From positions 100,279,478 through 100,343,477 of the forward strand of contig CM066738.1 of the NCBI GenBank assembly GCA_033961575.1: a DNA stretch of 64,000 nt, written 5' to 3'. The notes under the pieces were generated by a model. The model had not been told where the DNA came from. It did not search any database and saw only the letters and a list, made by a program, of their open reading frames with translations. Shown here in pieces: positions 1-10,615 of the stretch. The position numbers and the translations under genes were made by a program. Positions within the stretch are counted from its first letter, which is position 1. Each line of letters opens with the position of its first letter. Source of the stretch: Aselliscus stoliczkanus. Lineage: Eukaryota; Chordata; Mammalia; Chiroptera; Hipposideridae.

Positions 1-134
1 TTTCTATATAATTGTTGGGTAGATGCAAAACTGGTTGGAGGATAGAACAGTGTTGCTTGTTATAAGACTGCTGAATAGTTTCTCTTAAGGGTTGTCCTTA
101 CCACCCTCTCCCACCTTTCCTCCAGAAATTGGAT

Positions 135-366
135 GACGGGCAGCCCGGTGGCTCAGTTGGTTAGATCGCATGCTCTGAACAATGAGGTTGCTGGTTCAAC
201 TCCCACATGAAAGGTGGGCTGGGCCCCCTGCAACTAGATTGAAAACGGCGACTGGACTTGAAGCTGAGCTGCGCCCTCCACAACTAAGATGTAAGGACAA
301 CTTGACTTGGAGCTGATTGGTCCTGGGAAAAACACATTGTTCCCCAATAAAGTTAAAAAAAAAAAA
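135..366 (+). mobile_element. Rhin-1/VES-type bat SINE
   Basis: tRNA-derived SINE. The head has a polymerase III A-box-like segment (gtggctcagttggttaga) and a B-box-like segment (ggttcaactcc). It is followed by the tRNA-unrelated body (ctgcaactagattgaaaacg) and the 3' tail ending in ccccaataaag plus poly-A. The 11-bp target-site duplication agaaattggat lies at 124-134 and 367-377, so both ends are intact. The family name is from memory of bat SINEs. Confidence 0.9.
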
Positions 367-587
367 AGAAATTGGATTACTAATCTGAGACTTGGCAGTG
401 GTAGGGGGAATGGTAGGGGATAGGTAAAATTGATTCAGGATACTAGTCACATTATGTGTATTTGTTTACATCCTATCTCATTCCACAGGGATTTTAGTAT
501 GTTTATAGTATGTAATTTCCTCTAAATTGAAAAAAATAAAAAAAAATCAGGATCATGGAAAATATGTGAAGAACGGAAATATAAGTC

Positions 588-775
588 TAGGCCAAAGATC
601 CCTCAGTTTTGCTGTGCTCTAGAATGACCTAGGAGCTTCTAAAACTCCTGATGCCCACGTGGCACCCTGCACCAACGAAATCAGAGTGTATGGGGTGGGA
701 GGTAGAGGCAGTAGTTTTAAAGATCCCTAGGCATTACCTATGTGCAGCAAAGTTTGGGAACCACTGGCTGAGGCT
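588..775. mobile_element. hAT-Charlie-type MITE relic
   Basis: Old non-autonomous DNA transposon relic. It shows the familiar eutherian layout: a 'gagcttctaaaactcctgatgccc' type left half, then 'aatcagagtgta' and 'ggggtgggaggt', then a right half ending 'tttgggaaccactgg'. The exact MER subfamily cannot be assigned by eye. Confidence 0.6.
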
Positions 776-890
776 TACCACTCTCAACCTTAACATGCAC
801 ATTAGCAATACCTGGAAAGCTATTTAAACTATTGATGCCTGTCTCTGGTGCTGAGCCATTGAAATCATCGTCTCTTATGCTGGCAACCGG
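776..890. mobile_element. Second partial hAT-Charlie-type MITE
   Basis: Sequence directly after the previous relic resembles another half element of the same general group ('actctcaacctt', 'agcaatacctggaaagct', 'attgatgcc'). It stops around the 'gaaatcatcg' position. Weakly preserved. Confidence 0.4.
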
Positions 891-2439
891 GCCCTTGGTC
901 ATTTTAAAAGTCCTCAGATGGTAACAATGTGCATCCAGGGTAGAGAATATCGCACTGAGTAAAAGCCGGCACAGAATACACAGGGGATTGATTTTTTTTT
1001 TAATTTTTTTTTTTTTATGGATTCTTTTATGGCTTAAGGCCATAAAATTGGTCCTGAGTTTCCTGGTGGCCAAAGTAAATATTAGAAGAACATAATCAGT
1101 TGAAATAAGTGTTGTCATCTATAATGCAAAAGCTTATCAGTTCCTTGGAAGGAAGTGAGTTTTTTCTCATAGGTCTGAAATAAATGTCTTGTTTGAATCT
1201 TCTTCCAGGGGCCTTTGAATGATGTCATGGGTCATAATTTTATAAATACCCCGGCAATAAATGACAGACGGCAAGTTTCATATCGTAGTGTCTAATAGTC
1301 ATCCCTCAGGGAAAGCCAAGGACATGACCCCAGAGTGCAGGCAGGTGCAGACTGTTGTGGTAGGGGTGTGAGAGCAGTAATAATGGGGAGAGGAGAGAGG
1401 AAGTATGACACAACTCTATGGTTCTCAGATCATATGGCCTCACCCAATGGCAAAGTTTAGAACTGTGCACCTCCAGGTCCAGGAGGGGTGTACTAGGAAC
1501 TCTAATTTTCTTTTTTAAAAACATTTAAAGATCTATTGTTTTTTTCCTTCATCACATAAACTGCACAAAGCTTGACAAAGAAAGGCCTGGCTAGTGGGGG
1601 TAAAAAAGCAGTGACTCCTATTTGGCTAGGAAAAATTGAACAGAGACCTGTCATTTTAAATGCCCCTTCATAAAGATGATTTTTTTTTTTCTCAGTTGGG
1701 CTTTTTGTGGCATGTAAGTACTGTTGATTTAATGTCTCACCATTTGTAGAGAAGGTTTCTGAGTAGGGTGTTCATTGCATGGGGCTGAGTCTTGAAAGGA
1801 AACCCATTATATGGCACGTGTTCTTAAGCCACAGTAACGTGGTTAGGGAAGCCAAGGAGAGCTTAAGTTAGGGTGGGTGTGCCCCCTTTCTTTTGCAAAC
1901 AATCTAGCAGGGCACACAGCACGTTTTGTGTAAAGTAGCTGGGGTCAGGACTGCTTTTTTTGAATCACGTGAGTTCTTCCTTCTTAAACAACCTACTTGA
2001 ATGAAGGTCCTAAAGGCACCCTATTATTACCCGAGTAGCACTCTGATGTTTTCAAAGTCAAATGGCATGTTTGGCTTGTTTTCTTTTTGTACTCACAACT
2101 GCACTTCAAGTCTAAATTTAAGAAAGCCTTCCTGAAAAAGTCGAGTGACGAATTTTTTTTTCTTCACTTAAAGTAGTGTCTGGCGTTCCTATAAATCTGA
2201 ATGATTAAGTGAACCACTTGCTAGAGAAACAGTAGCGGAGATGTGGAGAGAATCCCACGGTGGCAAATAAGACGTCTTCATGGTTTGCCTATGCAGAGAA
2301 TAATCTTACCCTTGAGTTTGATATTTCACGTGGCGGCTCACAAGTAAGCAAGCTGCCTTTTATTCAAAGAACCGCGCTGTCTGTTTTGGAGTGGGTGGGT
2401 GTGTATCCAGAGCTGGCGCTGTGTTGGTTTTGTTCCCTG
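891..2439. other. NEDD4L 5' flanking DNA, no gene seen
   Basis: No convincing coding region or recognised repeat is seen beyond homopolymer tracts near 991-1015 and 1680-1690. The open reading frames here are short and have no recognisable domains. The base composition is moderate and rises sharply in GC near 2440, where the CpG island begins. Confidence 0.5.
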
Positions 2440-2937
2440 TAAGGTTGACACAGGCAGTGGCGACGCGCGGCCACACTGGGGCAGCGTCTTCCCGGCTGGC
2501 GGCCTGGCCAGACGGACCGGCTCCGGGGAGCTGACAATGCAGCCAAGTCCGGCTTGCTGGGGTGGCCCGGCATTTAAAGGGGTCTAGAAACATCCATGTT
2601 TCCCCCTGTATTAATTACAGCGGCTCTCAGTAAAAAGACCACAGGGAAAAGGAATGAACTGAGGATCCCTGTGTGTGTTTCTTGCGGAAAATGACTTCAG
2701 AGCCCTGACATGCCCAGGCCGCCGTGTCCCCAAAGCAGAGGGAAAACGGTGGAGCAGGGTGGGTCAGCTTGGAAAGGCCAGGCCCGCGCAGACCCTCCTT
2801 CGTGGGCCCGCCCCGCGGCGCGGTGAGCTCGGAGACACCGGGGAGAGCGACTCCAGAGGCTCGGGGAGTGGGGTGGGGTGGGCGTGCGCGTAGCACTCAG
2901 CCACCCCCGCGGCCCTGCCGCCCCGGCCTGGCCTGTG

Positions 2938-2942
2938 ATTGG
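2938..2942 (-). promoter_or_regulatory. Inverted CCAAT box
   Basis: The core attgg (CCAAT on the minus strand) sits in the context gtgattggctt, which is a good NF-Y-type match. It lies about 425 bp upstream of the ATG and about 80 bp upstream of the first strong GC box, a plausible proximal promoter position. Binding is inferred only. Confidence 0.5.
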
Positions 2943-3019
2943 CTTGGGGGGCGCGTGTGCCCGCCCCGGAGAGGCGGGGAGGGTCCCTTCTGGGCATCGG
3001 GTGGGAGGAGGCAGAGCAG

Positions 3020-3029
3020 GGGGCGGGGA
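3020..3029 (+). promoter_or_regulatory. GC box (Sp1/KLF-type)
   Basis: Consensus-like ggggcgggga within the CpG island. A second similar site lies near 3090-3099. Such sites are common in CpG islands, so individual function is uncertain. Confidence 0.45.
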
Positions 3030-3365
3030 GAGCAGGGTTCCCGGGAACTGAGAGCAGGCTCCGCGCGGGGCGGAGAGCGGCGGGCGATCGGGGCGGGAGG
3101 GGAGACGCGAGGCGCGGGCGACGGGGAGGGGAAGCCCGGCGGGAGAGGCGCCCGCTGCTCGGCGCGCGCTCGGGGCCGCCAGCGCGCACGGTCCCCGCAG
3201 CCTTCCCGGGGGAAGCGGCGCCGGCAGCGGCGGGGGCAGGCGCGCCCGGGCTCCCCCACCTGCGGGGAGGCCGGCGGGACCCGGAGGCGGCGCGCAGACC
3301 CGGCGCCCGGCGCCGCAGCCCAGCCGCCCCAGGAGCGCCTCCGACGCGCGCTGGGCGCCGGCTCC

Positions 3366-3413
3366 ATGGCGACCGGGACCGGAGAGCCAGTCTACGGACT
3401 TTCTGAAGACGAG
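3366..3413 (+). CDS. NEDD4L: NEDD4L first coding exon (partial gene)
   Basis: The ATG at 3366 opens 16 codons, MATGTGEPVYGLSEDE, ending exactly at a strong splice donor. This is the N-terminus I recognise for the C2-containing isoform of NEDD4L, where human has Leu at residue 5 (MATGLGEPVYGLSEDE). NEDD4L is a cytosolic and membrane-recruited HECT E3 ubiquitin ligase with a C2 domain, four WW domains and a HECT domain. It ubiquitinates PPxY-bearing membrane proteins such as ENaC subunits and regulates channels and TGF-beta signalling. This exon ends just before the C2 domain. The initiation context is modest (T at -3, G at +4). The exon is followed by more than 60 kb of intron in this window. 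The Leu-to-Thr difference could be a lineage change and lies outside any catalytic region. Confidence 0.88.
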
Positions 3414-3419
3414 GTGAGC
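3411..3419 (+). other. NEDD4L: Splice donor of NEDD4L exon 1
   Basis: GAG|GTGAGCG closely fits the mammalian donor consensus, with the cut after 3413. The exon ends in phase 0. Reading through it adds VSGAPFPPG and so on, which is not part of the known protein, supporting the boundary. Confidence 0.85.
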
Positions 3420-3627
3420 GGCGCCCCCTTCCCGCCCGGGGACTCCCTGGGGAGTTCCTGCCCCGAGCCGGTAAGGGGTGGGGATTGGGGCGATCGGGGC
3501 GTGTGCGTCCCCCGGCGCCTGCAGGGGAACCCCAAACGCGAGCGCGTCCGGCAGCGGGGCGCTCGTGGGGCTGCTGCTCCGGCCTCTCCGCCCGGCTCCT
3601 GCGCCCCCTCCCCGCAGCCAAATGCAT

Positions 3628-3640
3628 TGTTTGTAAATAA
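3628..3640 (+). promoter_or_regulatory. Candidate forkhead (FOX) motif
   Basis: An AT-rich islet embedded in the CpG island reads tgtttgtaaataaa. It contains the FOX core RTAAAYA (gtaaata, 3633-3639) overlapping tgtttgt. It lies about 215 bp downstream of the exon-1 donor. Only the motif match is seen; function is inferred. Confidence 0.4.
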
Positions 3641-3800
3641 AGCGGCGCGACGCCCTTGGAGCCGGGGTTCACTCGGCCGCGCCCCGCCGTCGGGAGGAGG
3701 CGCGTGCGCTTCTGCCCGGGAGTTCGCCCTCCTCTGCCGGCCGCGTCTCCGGGGGCTGGTGGGCAACTTTCCGCCTCTCGCCCCTGCAGCCCGAAGGCCC

Positions 3801-5764
3801 CCATGTAGGTCCCATCTGGGTGTGTGTGTGGGGGGGAGCTGGAGACCTGGGGCCCGGAGGAACCTGCGTGGCCTTCCCCGGGAACTTTCTAACGTTGGTG
3901 GCAGCCAGTACTCTGCCTGATGCCTGTGTGTGCTGCCCAGGGTGGGCGTAGGTGAACGTGTGGAGCTGTGCGTGTCCTTTTGTCTTGCAGAGTCTAATGC
4001 CAGGAATTAGGATGTTGGAGTCCTTTTTGTGTGGGGGGAGGAGGTCTAGGAGGGTGGCAGGTGCTCCTGGAAACTTGCAGCCCTGCCATTTATTTATTTT
4101 TTTTTCTTCCTCTTGCAAAGATCAAAGCCCGGCACCTCCAGGGTGGTTGCAGAGACGAAAAGCTCCATCGATCTCCTTTATTAATAAAGCAAATTAAATA
4201 AACCACGCCCCGCAGGCTTCGGTTTGACTGGAAAGGGCTTTGTGTTCCCCCCTCCTCCTCTCCTCGCGGTTTCCCACTCCCCTCCTTGAGAAAGGATCCT
4301 GCTAAATCACTGCTTAGCTCTCTCTCCTCGCCCAGCCACACTCGACTCTTATTGGTGTGTTGCGCTGCCAAAAAGGGGGGTGGGAGGCCTGTCGCTGGCG
4401 CGGCGTGACAGGCAGGCTGGATGGAGCAGGTAGGAGGGGTTTGCCATCTGGCGGGGCACGCGCTCAGGTCTGGCCCCCCTTTTCGAGAGGTGAATTTACA
4501 ACCCAGAAGCATTACTCAGCAGGGAGGTATTTCCTATCCTGGTTGTGCATTTCATGAAAAGTTGATGCCTGGAAATTCAAGGATTTCTGGATTTCTCTTT
4601 CTTTTCTCTGCAGCTCCTTTCTTTTCTGAGGTCCCCTCTTTCTCTGGCGATGGGGGTGGGGTGAACGAAGAGGCTATTATCTGAAACATGCCCACGTTAT
4701 GGCTTCTGTTTCCCCAGCTTTCCTTCTCTAGTACTCTGGTACGGTGTGTGTATGTGTGCTATTTCAGTGTGTAATGGAATAGATATCTTGAAGTGGGGAG
4801 GATGTTGGGGGACGGCATGACTTATTTTTCCCCTTAAAGATGCTAGGGAAAGCTTGTGGTATTTGATCAAAGAATGATTACAGTGCCAATAATGTGTGAT
4901 ATACGTTTTTGATTGTTTTTGCTGTGCTGTGCTTGTGTAAAGTAATTTCCCCTTTTTGTGCAGTTACCTGGGGATGGGTGAAAAGTAGCCTTGCTTTCTT
5001 TGCCCAGGGGCTTCTGCTCTCCCTGGCTTTCCCCTTTGAGGAGCTTTCTCTTTCATTCTCTGCTTCTCCATTTAATTAGTAGCAGTAGAGGGCAGGCAGT
5101 GAGCTTGTAGAAAGGTGCTGAGAAGCAGACATTCCTAAACAAAGGGCTTGAGGGATTGTGGAGGATGAAGACAGCTGCATTTCATCTTAGGTCTTAAAAA
5201 AAAAAAATTACATGATTATTTTTAACAGCTCCCTGAAAAAAAGACTATAATTTTACCAGTGTTTTGGGAAATGCAGCTGGATAACTACATGCATGTCACT
5301 GTTCACGCTTCGTTTACATTGACAGCGAGTGTCAGAATTTACCTAGAATGCATGTTGGCAGTTTTGTCTAAATGAGTTAATAGTACTAATGATCTGAACT
5401 GGTGTCTAGTGTGAAAGCGAAGGATGAAATATAAAGAGAATCTGTGTGTATGTGTGTGTGTGTGTGTGTATGACTGGGTTCACTTCTGCATGTTATTAGA
5501 GGGGTATTTGGGGCAGTATGGGGAATAACACGAGGTGTTGAAGACACCTCATTTTATTGATTGATTGAGTGATGGCCATGTGTCTGGTACTGTTTAGTTC
5601 TGCACACATTATATTACAAAAGACAAAGCTCACATCTGTCTTTTTCTGCTTCTACCAGTGAAAAAATAAGGCAGGGCTGTTTTGATGATTTCACAGTTGT
5701 GTGGTGTTTGCTTTTTATGGGAGGTTTCATACTGTCAGGTTGCCCTTCAGAAAATCAGGGAATG
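3801..5764. other. Proximal intron 1, mostly unique
   Basis: No gene or clear transposon is seen. The first part is a GC-rich CpG shore with an AT-rich patch around 4176-4215. A TG-rich microsatellite lies at about 5442-5470. Because it is promoter-proximal and repeat-poor, it is a reasonable place to look for intronic regulatory sequence. Confidence 0.5.
4176..4189. promoter_or_regulatory. 14-bp perfect palindrome, homeodomain-like
   Basis: ctttattaataaag is its own reverse complement. It is followed by another AT-rich stretch (aaattaaataaacc). Palindromic TTAATAA cores are typical of homeodomain or POU dimer sites, but no specific factor can be named. Confidence 0.35.
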
Positions 5765-5776
5765 CCTTTGTAGAAT

Positions 5777-5893
5777 TTTTTTTTAAAATTTTTTTTTAGA
5801 GGGCAGTATCACTGGCCCTCATATGTGGGATCCGAACTGGGGCCTATGGCGTCCCAAGCCAGCTCCTAACCACCGCGCCACTCCGCCGGCCCA
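5777..5893 (-). mobile_element. SINE B (tRNA-derived)
   Basis: Minus-strand copy of the GGCCGGCC-headed SINE. From the right it reads ggccggcgg, the A-box region, gaagccagc-type stem, B-box (ggatccgaac region) and gagggccagtgatactgccctc, then a poly-T tail. The 12-bp target-site duplication cctttgtagaat lies at 5765-5776 and 5894-5905. Confidence 0.9.
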
Positions 5894-5905
5894 CCTTTGT
5901 AGAAT

Positions 5906-6965
5906 ATTAACAAATTGTTTGTGGAGTTTGCATAGCTTGTTTGGTCTCCCTGAATTAGCCTGTGTAAGAAAACAAATGGAAGATTTTCTCACAGGCTCTT
6001 AAAGTAGAATGCCTGATGAAACAAATGACAGGGTTGTTTCCCCAGGGCCTGTTAAATATGGGTGCATGTCAGTTCACACACTTGGTGTGCTGCAGGACAC
6101 CACATGTGGAGATGTTTCCATTGGTGTATAGACGTCGTCCTAAAAACCTTGTAGCAAAATAGACATCCATACTTAGCAAATTTTGTCTTTTCTTTGGAGG
6201 TGGATGAAAGCATTGCATGTTTGGAGTGCACTTAGTTATATCCCATTCGCAGAAAGACTAGCTCTAAGTACTGCTGGGGATGAGGCATTGCATTAACCTA
6301 GAAAACAGCAGGATTCCAAGACAGAGGGCATTGTTCCTAGGTTTGTCCAGCTTGTCAAATGAAAGGGATGAAGCACGGGCTTTGCTTGTGCGAGTGCATG
6401 TGCTTGTTTGTTTATTTCTATGTGCCTTTCTGGCTGGGGTCCCTCGGGTGAATTATAGTTCATGTTCACCCTGATTTAAATTGGGTCAGTTTGGGTAAGC
6501 AAATTTGAAATCGCCATCAGATGAAGGATTTTCGGTGTTGGGAGGGATTAGCAAATTAACAAAACTTCTGATTCAGGGCCTGGGATCAGATTTGGGTTGG
6601 AAACAGAACCGTTTGGACTAGTTTCTGCATCTGGCTTGGTTCCACCGCTGTTGTTTATTTGGATTTGTGTTTTTTGTTTTTTTGGCAATCTGTAGCACAT
6701 TTTGGCAGCACTGTTTATTCATAAATGTTACTGTTAACCTCCTGAAATCTTATTATCACATCTTAGAAAGCTATTGAAAAGATTTTCTAGTGGGCAAAAA
6801 CTTGAACGACAGCTTTCTTATTAGATGTGGCATTTAAAATATTTTTGGTGGTTACAATGAGGCAAATGGCATAGAAATGAAGGCCAGGCTGACCTGGGAG
6901 GGTACTTTTGACACCCTCCCTCATTTTATACAAGTGAGAGTTGGCTAATGTTTCATATGCTTTCT
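5906..6965. other. Unique intronic sequence
   Basis: No recognised repeat or gene. Mixed composition with ordinary T-runs. Confidence 0.4.
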
Positions 6966-7185
6966 CTGCACCTAGCACTGTGTTAAGCCACGATGCACTT
7001 GCTTTCTCATTTAATTCTCATAAGAGGCCTATGAGGTGTGCTACGATATACAGATAGGGAATGGAGGCTCAGAGAAATTAAGTGACAGCTTAAGGACACA
7101 AAGCGAGTAAGTCATGGAGTCAGGATTTGAACCCAGTTCTGTTGATTCCACAGCCCTAGTTTTAAACATGCTCCCTCTCTTCCAA
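6966..7185 (-). mobile_element. MIR SINE relic
   Basis: The ancient mammalian MIR signature reads in reverse: 'tttaattctcataag', 'ggctcagagaaattaagtgac', 'gagtaagtcatggag', 'aggatttgaacccag'. It covers most of the core and tRNA-related region. Confidence 0.85.
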
Positions 7186-10100
7186 GTATCTTGAAGGGTC
7201 TTCATAGCTACATTATTCAGGGTCATATAAGGCAGAGATAAATGTCAGGGGTTGTAAACTGATGGCTTCTAGGCCAGAATCAATCGAGAGCCCTGCTTAT
7301 TATGGTCTCCATAGTGTTTTAAAGCTTGGGAATTTTCTTGGAAAATGATTAAAAAAAAATCTGACTTCACTGAGGCGTCATTCTCACCTGGCAACAATTA
7401 GTGGGTCTGAATCGTGGCCCTTGAGATGGGGCCACTGTGCCGTAATTGCCACCATCTCCAACTACTCCCTGTTGTCTTAGGAAATTTTGCTCATTTGCAT
7501 GTAACGAACACTTTATAACAAACATTTAAGGTTAATCTTTGGCCTACATATCATATTTTCTTTAAGATGCTGTCAATTTTAAGATGCACCATTATTTTAT
7601 GTTATGTATCACTATGAAGAAAAGAAAAAAATTGCTGTCAAGCTATGATATACCGTTGATTTTATGAAGCATCTTTGTGAAGCATGTTAAAATATGAAAA
7701 CAAGGATGTTTTAGAATTCATGAATTCCTCTAATTAGAGACCTGGGCTAACCCTGGGCCTTCAGTTTCAATACCCCCAATCAGTCAACACTTTTTAGTCA
7801 ACTGCTAGCCAGATTTCTGCTTTGCTGTCTCTGAGAAAAGTGCTAGAATAAGGGCAGTGCTCTTACGTGGCATTAGCAGAAAAGAAACAGGGAGCCTAGA
7901 TGAATCCTTAATTTATAAAGAGTGGTCCGTGTGTGTTTTCAAGAGATTACATGACAAATTCTGAATCTATCTTTGCAGCTGTGCAAAATGGTCGCAAGTT
8001 TGCCTTCAGAAATTACAGTTTAGGTATTGTTGGGAACTCAAGGTGCATGCTGAAAGGCAGTTTTCTAGAGGAAGATAAAGTCTTGCCCATTCATTCCAAT
8101 TCCAGATGCCTGAATCAGGTCTAGTGCTGCTGGCCTTTGTGCTCTCCACCCAGCACATGGGCGACTCCAGTTACAATCCGAGCCGTGATTGCTAACCTCT
8201 GAGAAACAAACCCCCAAAGGGCCTAGGTTTTACTGTGACAGGGAAAAGCAGCTTTTAACACTGGCAAAGATATTGTATTGTTTTTAAATTCTACTGACTC
8301 TCTTTAGAGTTTTCTTTACGGAGTCTCTTGAATTTGTAGAAATGGACATTTTTAATATATATCCCGTTTAGTTGTATCGTCAGGATGTTGATTTGAATTG
8401 TTATTGAAAAGTGGTTTCCTGAATTTAAGGAATCAAAATGATTGTGTTCAAAAGGGTGAGGACAGTGGCAAAATGGGAATACGCAGACGATTGCAGTTTC
8501 TTGACCGGGCAGAACACAATTTAAAGCGAAGCCATTGATTATACTCTGTTTCATCAATGCAGTGAGTGCCCACACCACTGGGAAACTTCTTGGAAAGTTG
8601 TTTTGGGATTCTTGGAGTGTCAAGATGCCTGGTGTATATTTCAGAGAAATATGAATAATGTAAATGATGTTAAGAATGGTTTTAGAATGTGACATTATTG
8701 CAGCAATACTTTGGAGTTCCTGCTAAATTGATTTTGTACTCATTGTGAGGGAAAGAAACTTTATGCTCATTGCTAACTTAACAGCTTTTGTGTATTGTTC
8801 AGGTATTTAAATAATGTCATAAGTGAGCGGCGCAAGAGTAATTCATTTCTCTTTGATAGATTGAGACTGTATTGCAATTTTTATTTTGAGTTAAAAGATC
8901 TGTTTAACCCGATTTTTATTGCTGGCTTTGAAGTTTGGATCCTAGATGAGTAGCGACGGTAAAAAGAGATCTCACTTAAGAATTTTCGATGCTGTAGGTC
9001 TTTGAATAAGTGCTTTTGTCTTATTGATATATTTGTTAATTGGTGATAAAGTAAATTACATATTGATCTTCTGGCAATCCACGTTAAAAAGGATTAAAAT
9101 GATATATAAGTAACATAATGATGATAAATATTAGGGTGGTAGGATTAATGGAGGGCGGCAGAAATGAGACAAAATGTTATTGTCTGTTTTTACATTGTTT
9201 CTCTTCCAGGGCACAGTATAAAGAAATTTGTTTCACTTTCTGACTATAGGTGGCAATGTTTGTTCTGTTTACTGTTTAACGATGTTACTGTGGAGTTGCT
9301 TGCTGGTAGAATATAGAAATGAGCATAATTTAGAGATGAGGTTAGAGAAACTAGATTTAGAAAATAATGTTTTCCTACAAACTAAAAAAATAATAATAAT
9401 AAAAACATCTAAAGTAATGTTTCTCACTGTGGGCAGTAACGGGAATCATCTGTTTTCCAAGTTTTTTGAGGTTCCCCTTATCCAGGGTTTATTAAAGTTT
9501 GGAAGAGGGACAGGCATTTGGATTTGGGAAAAAAGCCCCCACAACATACAAACACAGAAAAAAACTTTTGAAAACCACTGCCATATCCTTGCTGCTTTGA
9601 TGTGTGGGAACTTCTAAATAATTCTAGTTCTGCTATCCTTACGGTTCTAGAATTGCTGTCACTGACTTTGAGAAGGAAGTAATAATTATCACTACTCCTG
9701 GGTATTTGATTGCTGGAGATATTCTTGATTCCTGAGGCAGGACTGTGGCTTGAGTTCTAACAGAGAGAAAAATGGTGGTGGAAAGATCTGGGACCTTATT
9801 TCATGAGTATATAGGCTCTCGTCTGAATCCGAGTGGCCTGAATGCTATTACTGTAATACTTTTTTAGGTGACAAAAACCATATTACTGAAGTGTGTCTGG
9901 AGTAACCAGCTTAAATTGACACTTTAGTCGACTTTTTGTCCCTGACTCCAGAGTCCTGTATTGATTCAGAACTCGCCAAGTTTAATGGTGAGGCTATCAG
10001 ATTCCCTCGCTGTCATCAAGTTCAGTGTTTGGTGATTTCTTGGCAGGCAAGCATCCACTAAGAGATTTCGTATTCTTTTTGTACCTCCTATTCTCTAAGA

Positions 10101-10490
10101 AAAAAGGGACATTCGAAAGTGGGTTTTCTTTTAGTGTAAAATACTGTGATGTGAAATCCACTGGTGAAGGTGGGACTTGGAAGGGCTTGTAGGGATGGTG
10201 GTCCCCTGAAGGGGATGAAGCAGCCCAGGAACTGTACCACTGCTGGGTAGGGTGGTTCCCCGCCCCACCCACTCCTCGGGCCCCCCCCCCCCCCCATCAC
10301 TACCCAGCCACCTAACCTGAAGTTTGGATGGTTCGCTTGAGTGGCTCAGGCCCACTCTACCTCCAGTCGGCTCCATCTCTCTCTCTCTGCATCTGTTTGG
10401 GCACCTCCAGATGAGGTGGGGACCCGGTGGTGCACGGACAAGAGTCGGCACTGTGCCTCTGATTCTTGGTCCTGTCTTTGTTAACACAGC
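7186..10490. other. AT-rich unique intronic stretch
   Basis: No gene recognised. A 134-codon minus-strand open frame (8291-8695) has no recognisable domain and sits in AT-rich DNA. A weak hAT-MITE-like fragment may lie near 9412-9450 (tgtttctcactgtgggcagt). A poly-C run occurs at about 10280-10296. Confidence 0.4.
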
Positions 10491-10502
10491 TTTCACATTT
10501 TA

Positions 10503-10603
10503 TATTTTTTGTTTGTTTGAGGGCAGTGTCACTGGCCCTCCGAACGGGGCCGCTGGTTTCCCAGGCCAGCGCTTAACCACCGCGCCACTCGGCCGGCCCG
10601 AGT
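10503..10603 (-). mobile_element. SINE B with internal deletion
   Basis: Minus-strand SINE B. It lacks about 12 bases between the 'ggccctc' and 'cgaacggggcc' segments where other copies have atatgtgggatc. The 12-bp target-site duplication tttcacatttta lies at 10491-10502 and 10604-10615. Confidence 0.88.
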
Positions 10604-10615
10604 TTTCACATTTTA

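Larger units (their letters stand above)
2440..3800 (+). promoter_or_regulatory. NEDD4L: CpG-island promoter of NEDD4L
   Basis: Very GC- and CpG-rich block of about 1.4 kb surrounding the first coding exon. No TATA box is apparent near the likely 5' UTR. An inverted CCAAT box (attgg, 2938-2942) and Sp1-type GC boxes (ggggcgggga near 3020-3029; ggggcgggag near 3090-3099) are visible. This is the usual layout of a TATA-less, broadly expressed promoter. The transcription start site cannot be set from sequence alone; it probably lies between the CCAAT box and about 3300, which is inference. Confidence 0.8.

Noticed and set aside
2764..3804. 346-codon minus-strand open frame across the same island
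   Set aside because: A shadow of the same GC-rich DNA, with low-complexity Arg/Pro/Ala composition and no recognisable domain.
2724..3920. 398-codon plus-strand open frame across the CpG island
   Set aside because: High GC depletes stop codons. Only the 16 codons at 3366-3413 match a known protein, and the frame reads through a strong splice donor. The composition is Arg/Gly/Pro/Ala-rich, as expected from GC-rich non-coding DNA.
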